Shown here piece by piece: positions 23,437-35,058 of a stretch of 64,000 bases of DNA (its first letter is position 1; each line of letters opens with the position of its first letter). The notes beneath the pieces are model-generated. The model did not search any database, was not told the origin of the DNA, and saw nothing but the letters and a program-made list of their open reading frames with translations. The stretch comes from Guyanagaster necrorhizus. Lineage: Eukaryota > Basidiomycota > Agaricomycetes > Agaricales > Physalacriaceae. The DNA is taken from NCBI RefSeq assembly GCF_019112545.1, contig NW_025064915.1, positions 113,703-177,702 of the forward strand, written 5' to 3'. A program made the translations under genes and the position numbers.

Positions 23437-26056
23437 ATGGTGCCCTCGACGACATCTTCAGTCAACCGATTCGCCCAGATGCTTCCTAAGACGGTGGGCT
23501 TAGAAGAGACATGGGCATTCCTCAACCCAGGCGTCGACCATATCATGTCCAATCTCGAGGCTGGTCTTACTTTTGCCTACTACGCCACCCTGTACACAGT
23601 GACATACAATTACTGCACGACGACGAAGACGGCAGGCGTTGGTGACAACAAAAGCGATGGCAGCTCAAATCGATGTAAGTTCGAACTTGTAGTAGTGCCA
23701 CACTCATGCTAACAACTATGCAGCGGGCGCCAATATGGCAGGATCCGAGTTGTACCACAAGATAATCGAATACTTCACGATACATTTCGCCTCTATGAAG
23801 CAGGTTCGTCCTATATGTCACGCCACGGCGATCGCCCTAAGTACCTCAACCGTCTCTTCACCTATCTCAATCGATATTGGATCCTACGACAGCGTGATGA
23901 GGGGAGGAAAGAGATATATTCTGTGTATACGGTAAGTGGTGGCGGCCAGCAGTCTTGCCGTTACCATTGACATCATCTCTTATTAGCTTTCTCTCGCTCA
24001 ATAGAAATCGCAATTTTTCGTTTTTATACAAACGGATAATCAGAAGCTAGCCAAAACTGTCCTCTGCCTTGTCGAACGTCAAAGGAACGGCGAAATGATT
24101 GACCGGGGGCTTGTGAGGAAGGTGGTGCTGTTTTTCGTATCCTTTGGCCTCGACAACTTCGATCTCAACAAAGAGTGTCTGGAAGTGTACAAGGAGTACA
24201 TTGAACCGCAGTTCATCAAAGCCACCGATCAGTCCTACAAGAAGGAGTCAGAAGCTTTCCTTGCCGAGAATACAGTTTCCGATTATCTGGACAAGGCAGA
24301 TGAGTGTCTATGGGAGGAGGAGGACCGAGTAGAAAGATATCTGCACACCAAGACACGCAAAGTATTGATTCAGAAGTATGTCGAATTGATGTGGGACTAC
24401 TTCCTACCATTCCTGGACTTTGATCAAGGCGAAGACCTCCAGCGTATATACGCACTGTTGTCATGTATTTCGGACGGACTGGATCCGCTGAGGAAGCGAT
24501 TCGAGGTGCACGTCAAGCAAGCAGGTCTATCAGTGATCTCGAAACTGGTGGGAGAGGGCAGTGCCGTGGATGTTGACCCCAAGATATACGTGGACGCATT
24601 GCTGGAGGTTCATCAGAAGAACTCAGAAACTGTTACTCGAAGTTTTCGAGGGGAAGTTGGATTTACGGCCAGTCTCGACAAGGCGTGCAAAGAGTTTGTC
24701 AACCGTAATGCCGCCACCGGATCCTCATCGACCAAGTCGGCCGAGCTGCTCGCCGAACACGCGGATATACTTTTGTGGAGGAACAACAAGATGGCTGAAG
24801 GAGATCTGGAGAGCGCGCTTAACCGTGTGGTTCCTCGTTCAGCCAATTTTGGATTTGTATTGATTGGGTCCTTTGTAGATGGTTCTCTTCAAGTGTCTGG
24901 AAGACAAGGACGTCTTCCAAAAGTTCTACACCACCAAACTTTCCAAGCGACTCATTCAAGGCGTGTCTGCTTCTGATGAGAGCGAAGCCAGCATGATATT
25001 GAAACTGAAGGAGGCTTGCGGTTTCGAATACAGCAACAAGCTCCAACGCGTGTTCACCGGTTCGTTGTATTTGTGCCAGTACAAAATGTCTGACTAACCG
25101 ATGCCCACAATAGACATGAGTCTGAGCAAGGATCTTACGGATTCGTTCAAGAAGCGGATGGCCCAGAACCACGATGATATGGACATCACTTTCACTGTCG
25201 TGGTCCTCAGTACTAACATCTGGCCTCTCAACCCTCCGACTCACGACTTTACCATTCCCGTCGAGATCATGCCTACCTATGAACGTTTCACGAAGTACTA
25301 CCAGAGTAAACACTCCGGTCGTAAATTGACATGGCTTTAGAACTACTCGAAGAACGAACTGCGAACTAATTACCTGAACCAGAAATACATCTTGATGACT
25401 AGCGCGTACCAGATGGCCGTCCTTGTTCAATACAACCGAAACGACACGTTATCCCTGGATGGGCTGTCTGCGGCGACCTCGATCAGCGAGGACATCCTGT
25501 CCCAGGTATTGGCGTTGTTGGTGAGGGTTAAGATTCTCGTCAATAAGGAGAAGGACCAGTACGATTTGAACTCTGGTTCGTGATGGGTTCCGCTCGCACC
25601 TTCGCTTCATTGACCGGTCCTTATTTTCTCTCTTCAGGTTTCAAGTCAAAGAAGATTCGGGTCAATTTGAATCAGCCAATCAAAGTTGAAGTGAAGGCCG
25701 AGTCTTCTGACGTCCTTAAGGCCATCGACGAAGACAGGAAATACATTATCCAAGCTACTATTGTTCGGTACGTACAGTTCGCACTGTGCGTTCTCCATAC
25801 GCTGACGGTATTGCAGAATCATGAAAGCCCGTAAGACGATGAAAAACCAAGCCCTGATCCAGGAAGTCATTTCCCTGATCTCTCATCGTTTCGCTCCCAA
25901 GATTCCTGATATCAACAAGGTGCGGTCCCGTTAGGCATATCGAAAAATACCTGTTCTTACATACATTCTTCCCACCAGGCCGTAGAGACCCTTTTGGAGA
26001 AGGAGTACATAGATCGAGTTGAAGGACGGAAAGACACGTTTGTCTATGTTGCATAA
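23437..26056 (+). pseudogene. cullin (CUL1/Cdc53-like) with two in-frame TAG codons
   Basis: Scaffold of SCF-type RING ubiquitin ligases. The start at 23437 leads to ETWAFLNPGVDHIMSNLEAGLT and YNYCTTTK; an intron follows, then SELYHKIIEYFTIHF. The N-terminal Skp1-binding region is readable. A block of roughly 20 residues before YLNRLFTYLNRYW is shortened and out of frame. TAG at 24002-24004 replaces the Trp of the QWK segment. The middle (IDRGLVRKVV to ALNRV, 24095-24833) is well conserved. After introns come [33 protein letters not shown] and HSGRKLTWL, then TAG (25338-25340) where the family has Trp in TWLWNYSKN. The C-terminus is otherwise perfect: YDLNSGFKSKKIRVNLN, the neddylation motif IVRIMKARK, and EGRKDTFVYVA ending at 26054-26056. 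This is a recently broken copy, or the changes are assembly errors. Confidence 0.75.
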
Positions 26057-26805
26057 TTCCTCTGCTCCCTTCCTCACTTGTATCGTCGCATCATCACTCA
26101 TTCCTTGTACCATAATGCAATACGTTAGAAAGTCGGCTGAGTCCCTGGCATGTACATTACTCGCCGTAATACACCGGCCTACTACACCTTCACTCCAGAT
26201 TCGATTTCTTAGGCTCCGCACCGTTTTTACTGCCGATGAGGACTGGATGGGCGGTGTCGGATAATTGTGATGAAACACAAAGCAATGGCACATACTGATG
26301 GGTTCCTTGGGGGTGGAAATCTTAGGACGCGCAAGCAGGATGGAAGCTATTTCGTGAGCTTCGGCAAGAGTGCTCATGTGCTCACGACGAAAGATGAATT
26401 CGGAAATGTTGTCACACTAGTGGCTTTCATGACAATCATGCTTGCTCGCTCTGCTGAGAGCATTGGATTCCGCGAGGGGGGTCTCGAGGACGTTTGGCGG
26501 GCTCTCTGGATGTGCTTGTATGATTCGTTCGGAGGGTTTGCCGGCGAGTTGAGCGTTCGTCTGATGGATCCTGTATCTCCCTTTCTTTGCTGTAGACGAA
26601 TGAGGGCTGGTCTTGGGGTCTCAGCAAACAAGGTTTTTTTTTTTGGTATCAAAGTTACTTCTGTTATACATGCATATGTAACGAAATGCGAATGCGAATG
26701 CTTATATCTCTTTCTCATGGTCAAGCTAACATGTAGATGAGCAGTCGCAGCCCTGACGCCAAAAAAACTTCGTGAATACGACTTGAAATACTGTACATGG
26801 TTTTA
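26057..26805. other. intergenic between convergent cullin and reductase genes
   Basis: It contains a T-run near 26634-26644. A 157-codon plus-strand frame at 26267-26740 has no recognised domain and faces equally long minus-strand frames, so I do not call it a gene. Confidence 0.35.
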
Positions 26806-28173
26806 CTAGATCTTTTGGGCCGTTTCCATCGTGATGAACTCGTCAATAGTATCAAGAAGACACTGCTCGAACGACATCCACTTGATTCCAAGTTCAGTCT
26901 CTGCGATAGAAACGTCGACTTTGGCCGGCGCGTCCCTAACTTCTTCAACAACATCTAACGATGGCAAGCGGTGAGCCAAATTCGGCCGTTTCTCCCTTAG
27001 GATATTCACCGCCTAAGTAATACATTAGCAGGCGGACCTCGGGATGAACTAATACTGTACCTCATAAAATGTGTACGTGCCACCATTGACAAGTACCCTT
27101 TTCCCAATGACCGAATCGACCTTCAGAGCTTTGACATGGAGCGTGGCGACATCTCTCACATCAGCGTATGCAGGTGACGCTGTCTTCTCCAGCTTGCCGT
27201 TGATGAGATTGTATATATCCTGGGATGAGGTATTCAAGGCCGACAGGTCCGCAGGTAGGACAAGGGGACCATATATCATGGTAGCTAAATGGAGAATGAA
27301 CGGAGCGGCAGTGGAGATAGTGTAGGGACGTGCGTACGACTCATTACGGTAATGCGCATCTCGGGATGCTCGCGGCCGAATTCAAAGGCGGCCTCTTCGG
27401 CGATTTTCTTGGAAACAGCGTAAACAGCCATTCCAGGAAGCGCGCCAGAAACAGCCTGCTCGTAGGTTAAAGGGTTCCTGGTGTCTCAGTGAGTCTATAT
27501 TGTGACCCTGACAGAACCGCTGCGCCATACCAGTCCTCTGCAGTATAAGTATAGTCACGCCAAAGACCTGGATCAGAAGGTCACACAGATCGACGGTAAA
27601 CTGATACAGGCAGCTTACCACCCTTAGTTGGGTCAAGGACTGCAGCGATGCTTCCTGTTACAATAACACGTCGGACACCATGCTTGAGACATGCTTCCAG
27701 AACCTTGACCGTCCCTTGCCTCGCGGGATCAAGAAGGTCCTTTTTAGGATCGTCCACACTCCGGACGAAAGGCGACGCCACGTGAATGACGGCACTTATA
27801 CCTTGGGCGAAGTGAGACCCCACAGTGAATGTATAGCCTGAAAACGAGAGGCACCTTTCAAAGCCTCGGAATAATCTCCATTCACCAAATCTGGCACCAC
27901 TGCCGTATCGAATCTATTACCATAGGATGACCAGGAAGTGAGGACTTCTTGGGCCTTGGACGGCGATCTCACAGTCCTGCGAGGCCGCGGTTAGCACGAT
28001 AGGCGTTCAGGAACGAACTCGGAACTAACCCCCGAACTGAGTACCCACTCTCAAGAGCTTTGACAACGACATGGCTGCCCAAAAAACCTGTTGCGCCAGT
28101 GACCTACTGCGGTGAGAGCGCGGCATCAATGACATTATAGAGGATCGCATACCAGAATCCTTTCTGAAGCCAT
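26806..28173 (-). CDS. NAD(P)-dependent epimerase/dehydratase-type reductase (dihydroflavonol-4-reductase-like)
   Basis: Extended short-chain dehydrogenase. The start at 28171-28173 gives MASERIL; after an intron comes VTGATGFLGSHVVVKALESG with the GxxGxxG cofactor motif. Later segments are AVIHVASPF, GTVKVLEACLKHGVRRVIVTGSIAAV and, after introns, the catalytic YxxxK in AVYAVSKKIAEEAAFEFG (about 27420). Then come MIYGPLVLP (27279), YADVRDVATLHVKAL and a C-terminal exon ending at TAG 26806-26808. The order matches the dihydroflavonol reductase/cinnamyl-alcohol dehydrogenase-like reductases common in fungi, which reduce aldehydes or ketones in secondary or detoxification metabolism; the substrate is unknown. 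No disabling change was seen, though I did not resolve every splice site. Confidence 0.75.
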
Positions 28174-28408
28174 AGATGAATGCATGTCTGAAACTTTGAA
28201 ATGAGTGGGGCCGTTACTTTATAGGCACTGAGACTGCCTCGGGCAGGCACTCCGATTGATTACATTCCTCTTACAAAATAGGCTTTCCGGCACAGTCATA
28301 CTTCGGTCAGATTCCTAAGCCAGGCTCAATTGCATTGAGTATGTGAGACATGTAAAGACATTTAAAACGAAGGAAAAACGCAACCGATGCTCAAATTCAG
28401 AAGCAACC

Positions 28409-28949
28409 ATGCCTCTTCATCGATTCTATGTACCCCCTAACCTTTACTCAGACGAGGACAAGCAGGCTCTGGCCAAGGCTATTACGAACTTATATGCCAG
28501 AAGGGGCCTCCCCGAGTTCTACGTCGTAGTTCTCTTCGTCGAGGTTCCCAGACAAGGTTATTTCGTCGGTGGAAAGGCCAGAGACAATTTTGTCCGCGTA
28601 GTAGTCCATCACCTTGCGAAACAGTTCGCGACGTATGTGTTTATTGACTTTGACATGCTGACTTGTTGATAATGTCTGAATGCGAACATAGTGATGAAGA
28701 CAAGCCCAAATTCATGAACGTGTACGAGGAGACGATTGCGCCATTTACCAAAGCCCGTGGCGTTGACTGGGAAGTTGAAATAAATGATTCCGACGTGAGT
28801 CCTCTGCTTTCAGATTGGCGCATCTATGCTTATCCAGTCATAAGCCAAAACTGTGGAGGGAGAATGGAATCATACCTCCTCATGCAATGAATAACACCGA
28901 GATTGCGGCGCTTTGGGCCAAGGAGAATAAACCGGTCCCATACTACTAA
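28409..28949 (+). CDS. tautomerase-fold protein (cis-CaaD/oxalocrotonate tautomerase-like)
   Basis: The start at 28409 gives MPLHRFYVPPNLYSDEDKQALAKAIT; removal of Met exposes Pro-1, the catalytic base of the tautomerase superfamily. Next is LYARRGLPEFYVVVLFVEV and the FFVGGK-like YFVGGKARDNFVRVVVHHLAKQF. An intron at about 28633-28691 leads to KPKFMNVYEETIAPFTKARGVDWEVEINDSD. A second intron (from 28796, acceptor before CCA) joins in phase to PKLWRENGIIPPHAMNNTEIAALWAKENKPVPYY and TAA 28947-28949. The length (about 145 residues) and the C-terminal WxRENG and VPYY features fit the fungal tautomerase-3 family. The natural substrate is unknown. Confidence 0.75.
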
Positions 28950-29123
28950 GAAGGCAGAGCCTGACAGTGGAGATGTTAACATGTATATATAGTTCCCAGC
29001 AGATGGTGTAGCGTCTTTCCAGAAAGAATACTCACATAACAGTTGTCCGAGTGAGTTACATACCTCTTAACACCACTTATGAAGGTATCGACAATCCACA
29101 AACGAATCCGATAGATATCCATG

Positions 29124-29363
29124 CTAATTCTGAACGTGGACGGTGATAGTCGTACATGAGAAAGTCATCAGACCAATAGTGGCTACCGCTTTATCCCCTT
29201 TCCATCTGGCTCCAATGATAATGTGCCTAGGGGTGTCCTCGGACTCAAAGTGTTGCTCAAACCCATCCCCGGGCCAGGTTTCCTTCTGAGAAAACATCAT
29301 AGCTGAGTCAGCAAGAACAGCAGAGGCACTCACAGAGCCCCATTGGCATTTTGCTTCACACAA
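29124..29363 (-). pseudogene. host gene fragment cut at the edge of the repeat block
   Basis: A minus-strand frame ending at 29124 reads KETWPGDGFEQHFESEDTPRHIIIGARWKGDKAVATIGLMTFSCTTITVHVQN after what looks like a 48-nt intron. Upstream of about 29340 the sequence changes to CpG-free repeat DNA, so the 5' part is missing. Family not recognised. Confidence 0.3.
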
Positions 29364-29894
29364 CTATGTATTAGAAGTCCAAGGGGATTCCAGACAGCAG
29401 TTTTGCTGTGATTTCCTTCATTTTGGATGTCAGGTGAGTATAGATAAAATGTCACATTTTGACCATAATGCTTACTTGATAGTCTATAGTCATCCACAAA
29501 TGTAATTGTCTTCTCAATGATCCACTGCACATGAATAGCAATAGTGCACATATAACAGTCCTAGATCTCTCTAAGTCTCAAAGCTTTTTACTTAAAAATA
29601 AGAGGTGGCAACAAATGTTGCCAGGCCTCAAGGCAAGGGTACTGTAGCTCAATACAATACTTTGAAACACTCTCACAAAGCTCTCAAAAGTCCCAAGCAC
29701 TGCTAAGATCAACTCAAAATCCCTAATACACACAATACATGACTCAAAGCTTGGTGTTCTAAGCAGAAACACTTTACAAATACATCTACAAGTGCCAAAG
29801 AGTGCAAACTTCTGTGCACAAGTTTCCAAACCAATTGTAGACTCACAGGATTCAAACCTATGTGATCCAGAGACATAAAAACACAATAAAACTC

Positions 29895-30055
29895 TATCCA
29901 CAGATCCAAAGGGTTTGAACCTCTGCTAATCTGCAGAAATAACACAAATAACCCTATCCACAGGCCAAAGAGTTTGAACCTTTGCCAACCTGCAGAAATA
30001 ACCAGAAAAAGCCCTATCTATAAGCTAAAGGGTTTGAACCTCTGCCACCTGTAGT
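29895..30055. repeat. minisatellite of about 60 bp units with GGTTTGAACC core
   Basis: About three imperfect copies of a unit running ccctatccacaggccaaa then gggtttgaacctctgcc then aatctgcagaaata. Related copies lie in the other family X arms near 59120-59310 (inverted) and 60020-60110 (direct). Confidence 0.6.
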
Positions 30056-30394
30056 GCCTCACATCACAAATACCTTGAAAACTCAACAGAGTGCCCTTCA
30101 GACACTGCTCTCTTATTCTCAGGCTAAGGCACAATTCAAAACCTCTTATTAAACTGAACTAGAGTCTCATGCAAGCTTTTATGCCTCACACAGTTCTCAG
30201 ATCTCTCTTAATGATATCGACAAAGAGTCTATTCTCTTGCCTGAAGTTATAAACACAAACCCAGAGCTGGAGTGCAAAACCTTCATGCTCCATACACTGC
30301 AACTGTGGGAGGTCAGAAACTTTTCTACTACTTTTTACAATGCAATATTTAAATAGGCTACTACTGTACTTACTAAGAGACATCTAATATATTA

Positions 30395-30399
30395 GTTTC
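30395..30399 (+). repeat. target-site duplication GTTTC of element E5, left
   Basis: GTTTC directly precedes the left LTR and is repeated exactly after the right LTR at 56069-56073. The inverted family X arm carries the uninterrupted site (gaaac, 58773-58777). Confidence 0.85.
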
Positions 30400-30857
30400 T
30401 GTTAAGCCCAAGTGACATGTGATCTAAACATGTAATAAATAGGTGCTATATTGAGTTTGTACAGTCATACCTAAGTTTACTGTATGTACTTATGTGGTGT
30501 TGTGTCTCAAGGCCAATATGAGTTGGCTTGAGGTAGAATGGTGAAGAATAAACTTTAGCTTGAAGCTGGGTATCTACAGCAAGAGCCATACTACTTATAT
30601 ACTGTCCAAGAGTTGACTAAAAATATATGTACTAATTGTGTGTTTCTATGCTACCATGCTCATTGTTCTTGAGCATTGCTACTACCTACAAAAGAGTATT
30701 GTCTGTCATTGGGGGGTTCTGTCATTGTCAAAGGATAATGGTCAATTCTGCCTATTATAGTGACTAAGCATGTCCCATGATCCTAAGCATCTAGTTAAGC
30801 ACTCTGACTAAGCATAAATAGAGGTTAATTAGAAAAGAAAAAAGAAAAATTATAACA
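30400..30857 (-). repeat. E5 LTR (3' LTR)
   Basis: 458 bp, begins TGTTAAGCCC and ends ATAACA; near-identical in length and sequence to 55611-56068. Adjacent at 30858-30880 is a polypurine tract on the minus strand (AAGGGGGAGAAAGGGG), which marks this as the 3' LTR of a minus-strand element. Confidence 0.85.
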
Positions 30858-30884
30858 TTACCCCTTTCTCCCCCTTAAGACCAT

Positions 30885-31075
30885 TGTTCTGATGGTTATT
30901 CCAGAGAGAGTTCATAGTTCCAGATAGTATCAGCTGTAGCCCTATGTCATTCATTGATCCACTGATTAGATTCTGGGCCATAATCCTTCCAACTGACTAA
31001 ATAGTCAACTGTAGTGTATGATCTGCCTGTTACATGCATGCTGCCAGCCTCCACATTACCTCAACCAACCATGAA
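30885..31075 (-). pseudogene. E5 Pol C-terminal chromodomain fragment
   Basis: The minus strand reads VDYLVSWKDYGPESNQWIN, matching the chromodomain core YLVxWKGY. The same segment is present in E2 (about 39600-39720). Beyond about 31,075 similarity ends where E1 begins. Confidence 0.6.
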
Positions 31076-32147
31076 TTCAAACACAAGTCCCACTGGACTC
31101 TGCTCATTTTCCATTAACCACTAATTTTATTTTATCATTACTATTTCATATTTGTATTTCACACACTAGTATCTAGACTCTGAACATGATAGTGAATAGT
31201 CAACACTAGATCCCAATGGACCCCATCTCAGAATTAGCTACTAATAGTATATAAACTATGTACAAACATCATATTTACTCAGTTTGAATATCAACTTGGA
31301 TAGCCATCTATGTTTCATGCTCACTTCAGCTCCTCTCTACCTTATCCATCAGATTCTGCTCTGAAGGATATTCCTCTTCACCTCTCTGATGGAACTCCAT
31401 TCTGTCCATCCAAATCCTTAGACTCTGACTCAAGGGTGACATTGCCAATAGCTTTGTTGATGCCCATGCACTCTGCCAGTCTCTATGCATGCACTCAAGT
31501 CCAATTGATTGGCACATTCCTAACAGTATATTCAAACTCAAACTCTTGAGTCAAAAATTTTTATCATATCTATCACATTTACTGAACCCACAGAAGCCAA
31601 CTCTGAACAAATCCAGCCTACTCATCACAACATGTTTTCCATGGAAGACATCCCAGCCTCTATCTCAAAGGAACAATCAGGCCTTTTTGGATCAGCCTCT
31701 GATGGAGGACAACCTTCTTATAGGGAAACCTACATCCACTCTAGCTTCACTGCCCACCAACCTAATTATAATGAGTCCCTTAACCCTTTTGATGCTATCA
31801 GCATCCTAACTAACAGAGCCTGATGGGTCAGCCTGATATACAGCATCTGAACTAACTCCCTGATAGACCTCTTATCCCTAGGCAATATGCATGGGAATTC
31901 AGAAAGCTCAGACTCAGAGGGCAGAGATGAAGACACCCCTACTCATACTCTCATCTGACAGGAACCAGGTGATAACCCACCAAACCCTTTTCCAGGAGGG
32001 CCAGAAGGACCAGATGGTCTCAATGGCCTAGGCAGCTCTAACAGCCTCACAGGAAGCAGCAATCCAAACCAGCAGGACATGTTCTTAGAATTCATGAACC
32101 TATTATGAGGAGTCTCCACCTCCCTCAATAATCCCAAACCAGCCACT

Positions 32148-32648
32148 ATTTGCACCAAAGTCAAGAAACCAGAACTCTTTGATGGCTCTGACTCTCACAA
32201 ACTGAAGGCCTTTATTGTCTCTCTTCAGTTGAACTTCAATGACAGACCTACTGCATTCACAATATATGCTAGCAAGATCAACTATGCCATTTTATTCCTG
32301 GCTGGCACTGTGCTTAACTGGTTCAAACCAGACATTCTTAACCCCAATCTATGGAATCTACCAGCCTGGCAATTCTTCTACGTGGCTTTCTTGAGTGGGT
32401 TTCATAGCAACTTTGGCCCCTTCAATGCTATCAGAGATGCCAAAGATGCATTAGAACACCTTCAGATATGCAATAGAGACCAGATCATGAAGTATATAGT
32501 CCAATTCAATCTGTATACCTCACAAATTGGATATGGAGATAACTCCCTCTGCCATGTCTTTTACTATGGCCTCTGCACTTGCATCAAGGATAACATGGTC
32601 CACCATAGGAAGCCAAACAACCTCCATGACATGCACTTTTCTGCCTAA
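32148..32648 (+). pseudogene. E1 Gag core
   Basis: Frame with KPELFDGSDSHKLKAFIVSLQ, LNWFKP and FGPFNAIRDAKDALEHL, the typical order of the retrotransposon Gag domain of basidiomycete gypsy elements. One of the rare residual CpGs of the block (32386) is inside it. The frame is broken upstream and downstream. Confidence 0.65.
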
Positions 32649-33829
32649 GAACTTGATACTTGCTACTGGACCTGGAAGACTAAAATTGCCCATGAAAACC
32701 AGGATAATAAGGCCTCCAACCAATCCTCCAGCCCCAAATCCAAGGGGTCCAACTCTCCTTTCTTGGACTTCAGCTCCACACCAAAATCTACCATCCCTAA
32801 GCTCTATGCTGACAAACTGGACAAAGATGGCCATCTTACTCAAGAAGAAAAAGACTATCAGTGCCAGAACAACCTTTGCATATTCTGTGGAGCCAAACAC
32901 AAGACTAAGGATTGCAGCAAGCAGAAGACAGTGGCTTCCACCAAGGGTCATGCAGCTGAAGTAGACATTGTTCCTGAGGAACTGGCTCTAACTGAGTCAG
33001 AAAACTAAAAAGCAACCCTGTTCTCTCCATGTGAGTTCAGAGTTGCATTGACTCTATTCACACACTGGAGATCATCACTCTCAATGCAATATCTGTTTCC
33101 AACCAATCCTTCTATCTTCCACTTTTAGCAGAATTACTGACTAGTACAGAGCCTGACAGGTTCCCAACTTCTACTATTCTGTGTTTTCTTGCTTTTATTA
33201 ATTCTGGTTCTAGCCACTGCTTTGTTGACACTAAGTACATAGCTGTCAATGATATTCCTATTAAAACCATCTCTAGTGTGCAACTCCAATTATTTGATGG
33301 CTCTGTCAGAAGCTGCATATCTCAAATCACAACCATCCCTATCTGTTTCCCTTCTGGAGACACCTTCCCCATTGACTTCTATGTCACTTGTCTGGATTCA
33401 TCTTGCAATCTTGTTTTAGAATATAACTGACTCTCTTGCTATAATCCACCAATTGACTGAGCTGAGAACAGTATCACTTTCTGTTCAAATGATCAGGATC
33501 CCACTCCAATCAATTCTGTGGCCTCCACTACATCTCTGGGACTTTCATGCTCACTGGACTCCATCAGTCCAACCTCTGGGGCTTCACCCTATTCCAAATC
33601 CCCTCCAGGTAGCCAGCAGGCTCTGTTTCTGTATGAACCTATCTATTCCTATCCCCTCTCAGAGTCTCTTACTACAAAAGCACATCCAAAGATCTCTATC
33701 ATATCTGCTGCTGCATTTTCTGAGCCAATGCAGATGAAGGTGCTCAGCAGTTCACACTGCAGCCTTTCTTGCCTAATATTGGAGCTAAAGCTGCATCTGC
33801 AGAACCAGCAGATCTTTCATCAGTGCCAG

Positions 33830-35058
33830 TAGAGTACCATGATTTTGCAGATGTCTTCAGCAATACCCTCTCCAAAAAGCTATCTGAACACAGGCTGTAT
33901 GACCTCAAAATCAACCTTGAGAAAGGAACATCTCCACCACTTGGACCTATTTATTCCCTCTCAGAATCCAAACTCAAGGCTCTATGAGAGTTTATTGATG
34001 ATAATCTACACAATAGGTTTATTATTCCATCCCACTCTTTGCATGAGGCTTCAGTCCTATTTGTCAAGAAGAAGACCAGTGAACTCTGACTTTGCATCAA
34101 ATACTGCAGCTTAAACAAAATCTCCAAGAAGGATTGCTACCCTCTTCCTCTCATTTCCAATCTCCTTGACTCTGCCCACTCCACATGCATCTACACTAAG
34201 CTTGACCTTTGACATACCTATCATCTTGTTTGCATAGCTAAAGGGGATAAATAGAAAACAGCCTTTCAGATCCATTACAGTTCCTTTGAATGGCATGTCA
34301 TGCCTTTTGGCCTCACAAATGCTCTGGCAGCATTCTAATGATTTGTGAATGATATATTCTCTGATATGCTCAACATATCAGTAGTAGTCTACCTTGATGA
34401 CATCCTCATATATTCTGACAATCTGGAGGATCACCAGAAACATGTTTGTGAAGTCCTACACAGGCTTAGAGGTAATGGACTCTACTGTAAAGGCTCCAAA
34501 TGTGAATTCAACCAGGATTCTATAGAATACCTAGACTATATCCTATCATCTGAAGGACTTTGCATGTCTGAAGAAAAAGTCAAGAACATCCAATCTTTTC
34601 TTAGCTTTGCCAACTTCTACTATCACTTTATATACAAATATAGTGATATTGTTATTCCCCTTACATGACTCACCCACAAGAGAACTCCATGGAAATTTGA
34701 TGACAAATGCTTAGCTGTCTTAAATGAGTTGAAATAAGCCTTTACACATGCTCCCATCCTTACCCACTGGGTTTCTGATCAAAATATAGTGGTGAAAACT
34801 GATGCTTCTGATTATGCAATTGCAGCTATTCTCTCCATCTATCTTGAAGATGATGAAATTCACCCCATCACTTTCCACTCTCAGAGCCTCCACAATGCTG
34901 AACTCAACTATGACACTCATGACAAGAAGCTTCTGGCCATTTTTGAAGCTTTTAAATATTGGCAGCACTATCTTGAAGGCTCTGCAAACTTTATTGATGT
35001 TGTAACAGACCATAAGAACCTTGAATACTTTGCCACCACCAAGATTCTAACCTGCTGA
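33830..35058 (+). pseudogene. E1 reverse transcriptase and RNase H
   Basis: Reads YHDFADVFSNTLSKKLSEHR, then YDLKINLEKGTSPPLGPIY, PFGLTNALAAF, VVYLDDILIYS, FANFYYHF and the RNase H segment VVKTDASDYAIAAILS, HNAELNYDTHDKKLLAI, VVTDHKNLEYF. Several in-frame TGA and TAG codons replace Arg, Gln or Trp positions, so it is inactive. Confidence 0.75.

Larger units (their letters stand above)
29470..30399 (+). repeat. family X repeat, left arm part 1
   Basis: This stretch matches 59640-60430 in direct orientation and 58750-59484 in inverted orientation (shared words include aatgttgccaggcctcaagg and tcaaagcttggtgttctaagc-like sequence). It is interrupted at 30399 by LTR element E5 and resumes at 56069. 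The class is unknown and no coding region is recognised. Confidence 0.6.

Noticed and set aside
24002..25340. UAG read as tryptophan (codon reassignment) in the cullin
   Set aside because: Many other Trp in the same gene use TGG and neighbouring genes end with TAG (P450-side F-box gene, reductase, proline-rich protein), so reassignment is not credible; nonsense mutation or error is simpler.
25305..25340. A short intron (GTAAAC...TTTAG) removing the second cullin stop
   Set aside because: It would delete the conserved HSGRKLTWL block and be only about 36 nt long, unlike the other introns here.
26267..26740. Plus-strand 157-codon ORF after the cullin
   Set aside because: No recognised domain, long open frames on the opposite strand too, and a T-run inside; probably a chance frame in the 3' intergenic region.
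29895..30055. CRISPR-like array
   Set aside because: Units are degenerate, contiguous and without unique spacers, and the genome is eukaryotic.
29895..30110. tRNA-derived SINE suggested by GGTTTGAACC cores
   Set aside because: No A box, no tRNA fold and no poly-A or similar tail; kept only as a low-interest observation.
31310..31549. Separate small protein gene at the start of E1
   Set aside because: The frame lies in the presumed E1 leader/Gag start, is CpG-free and breaks within 80 codons; it is retroelement sequence.
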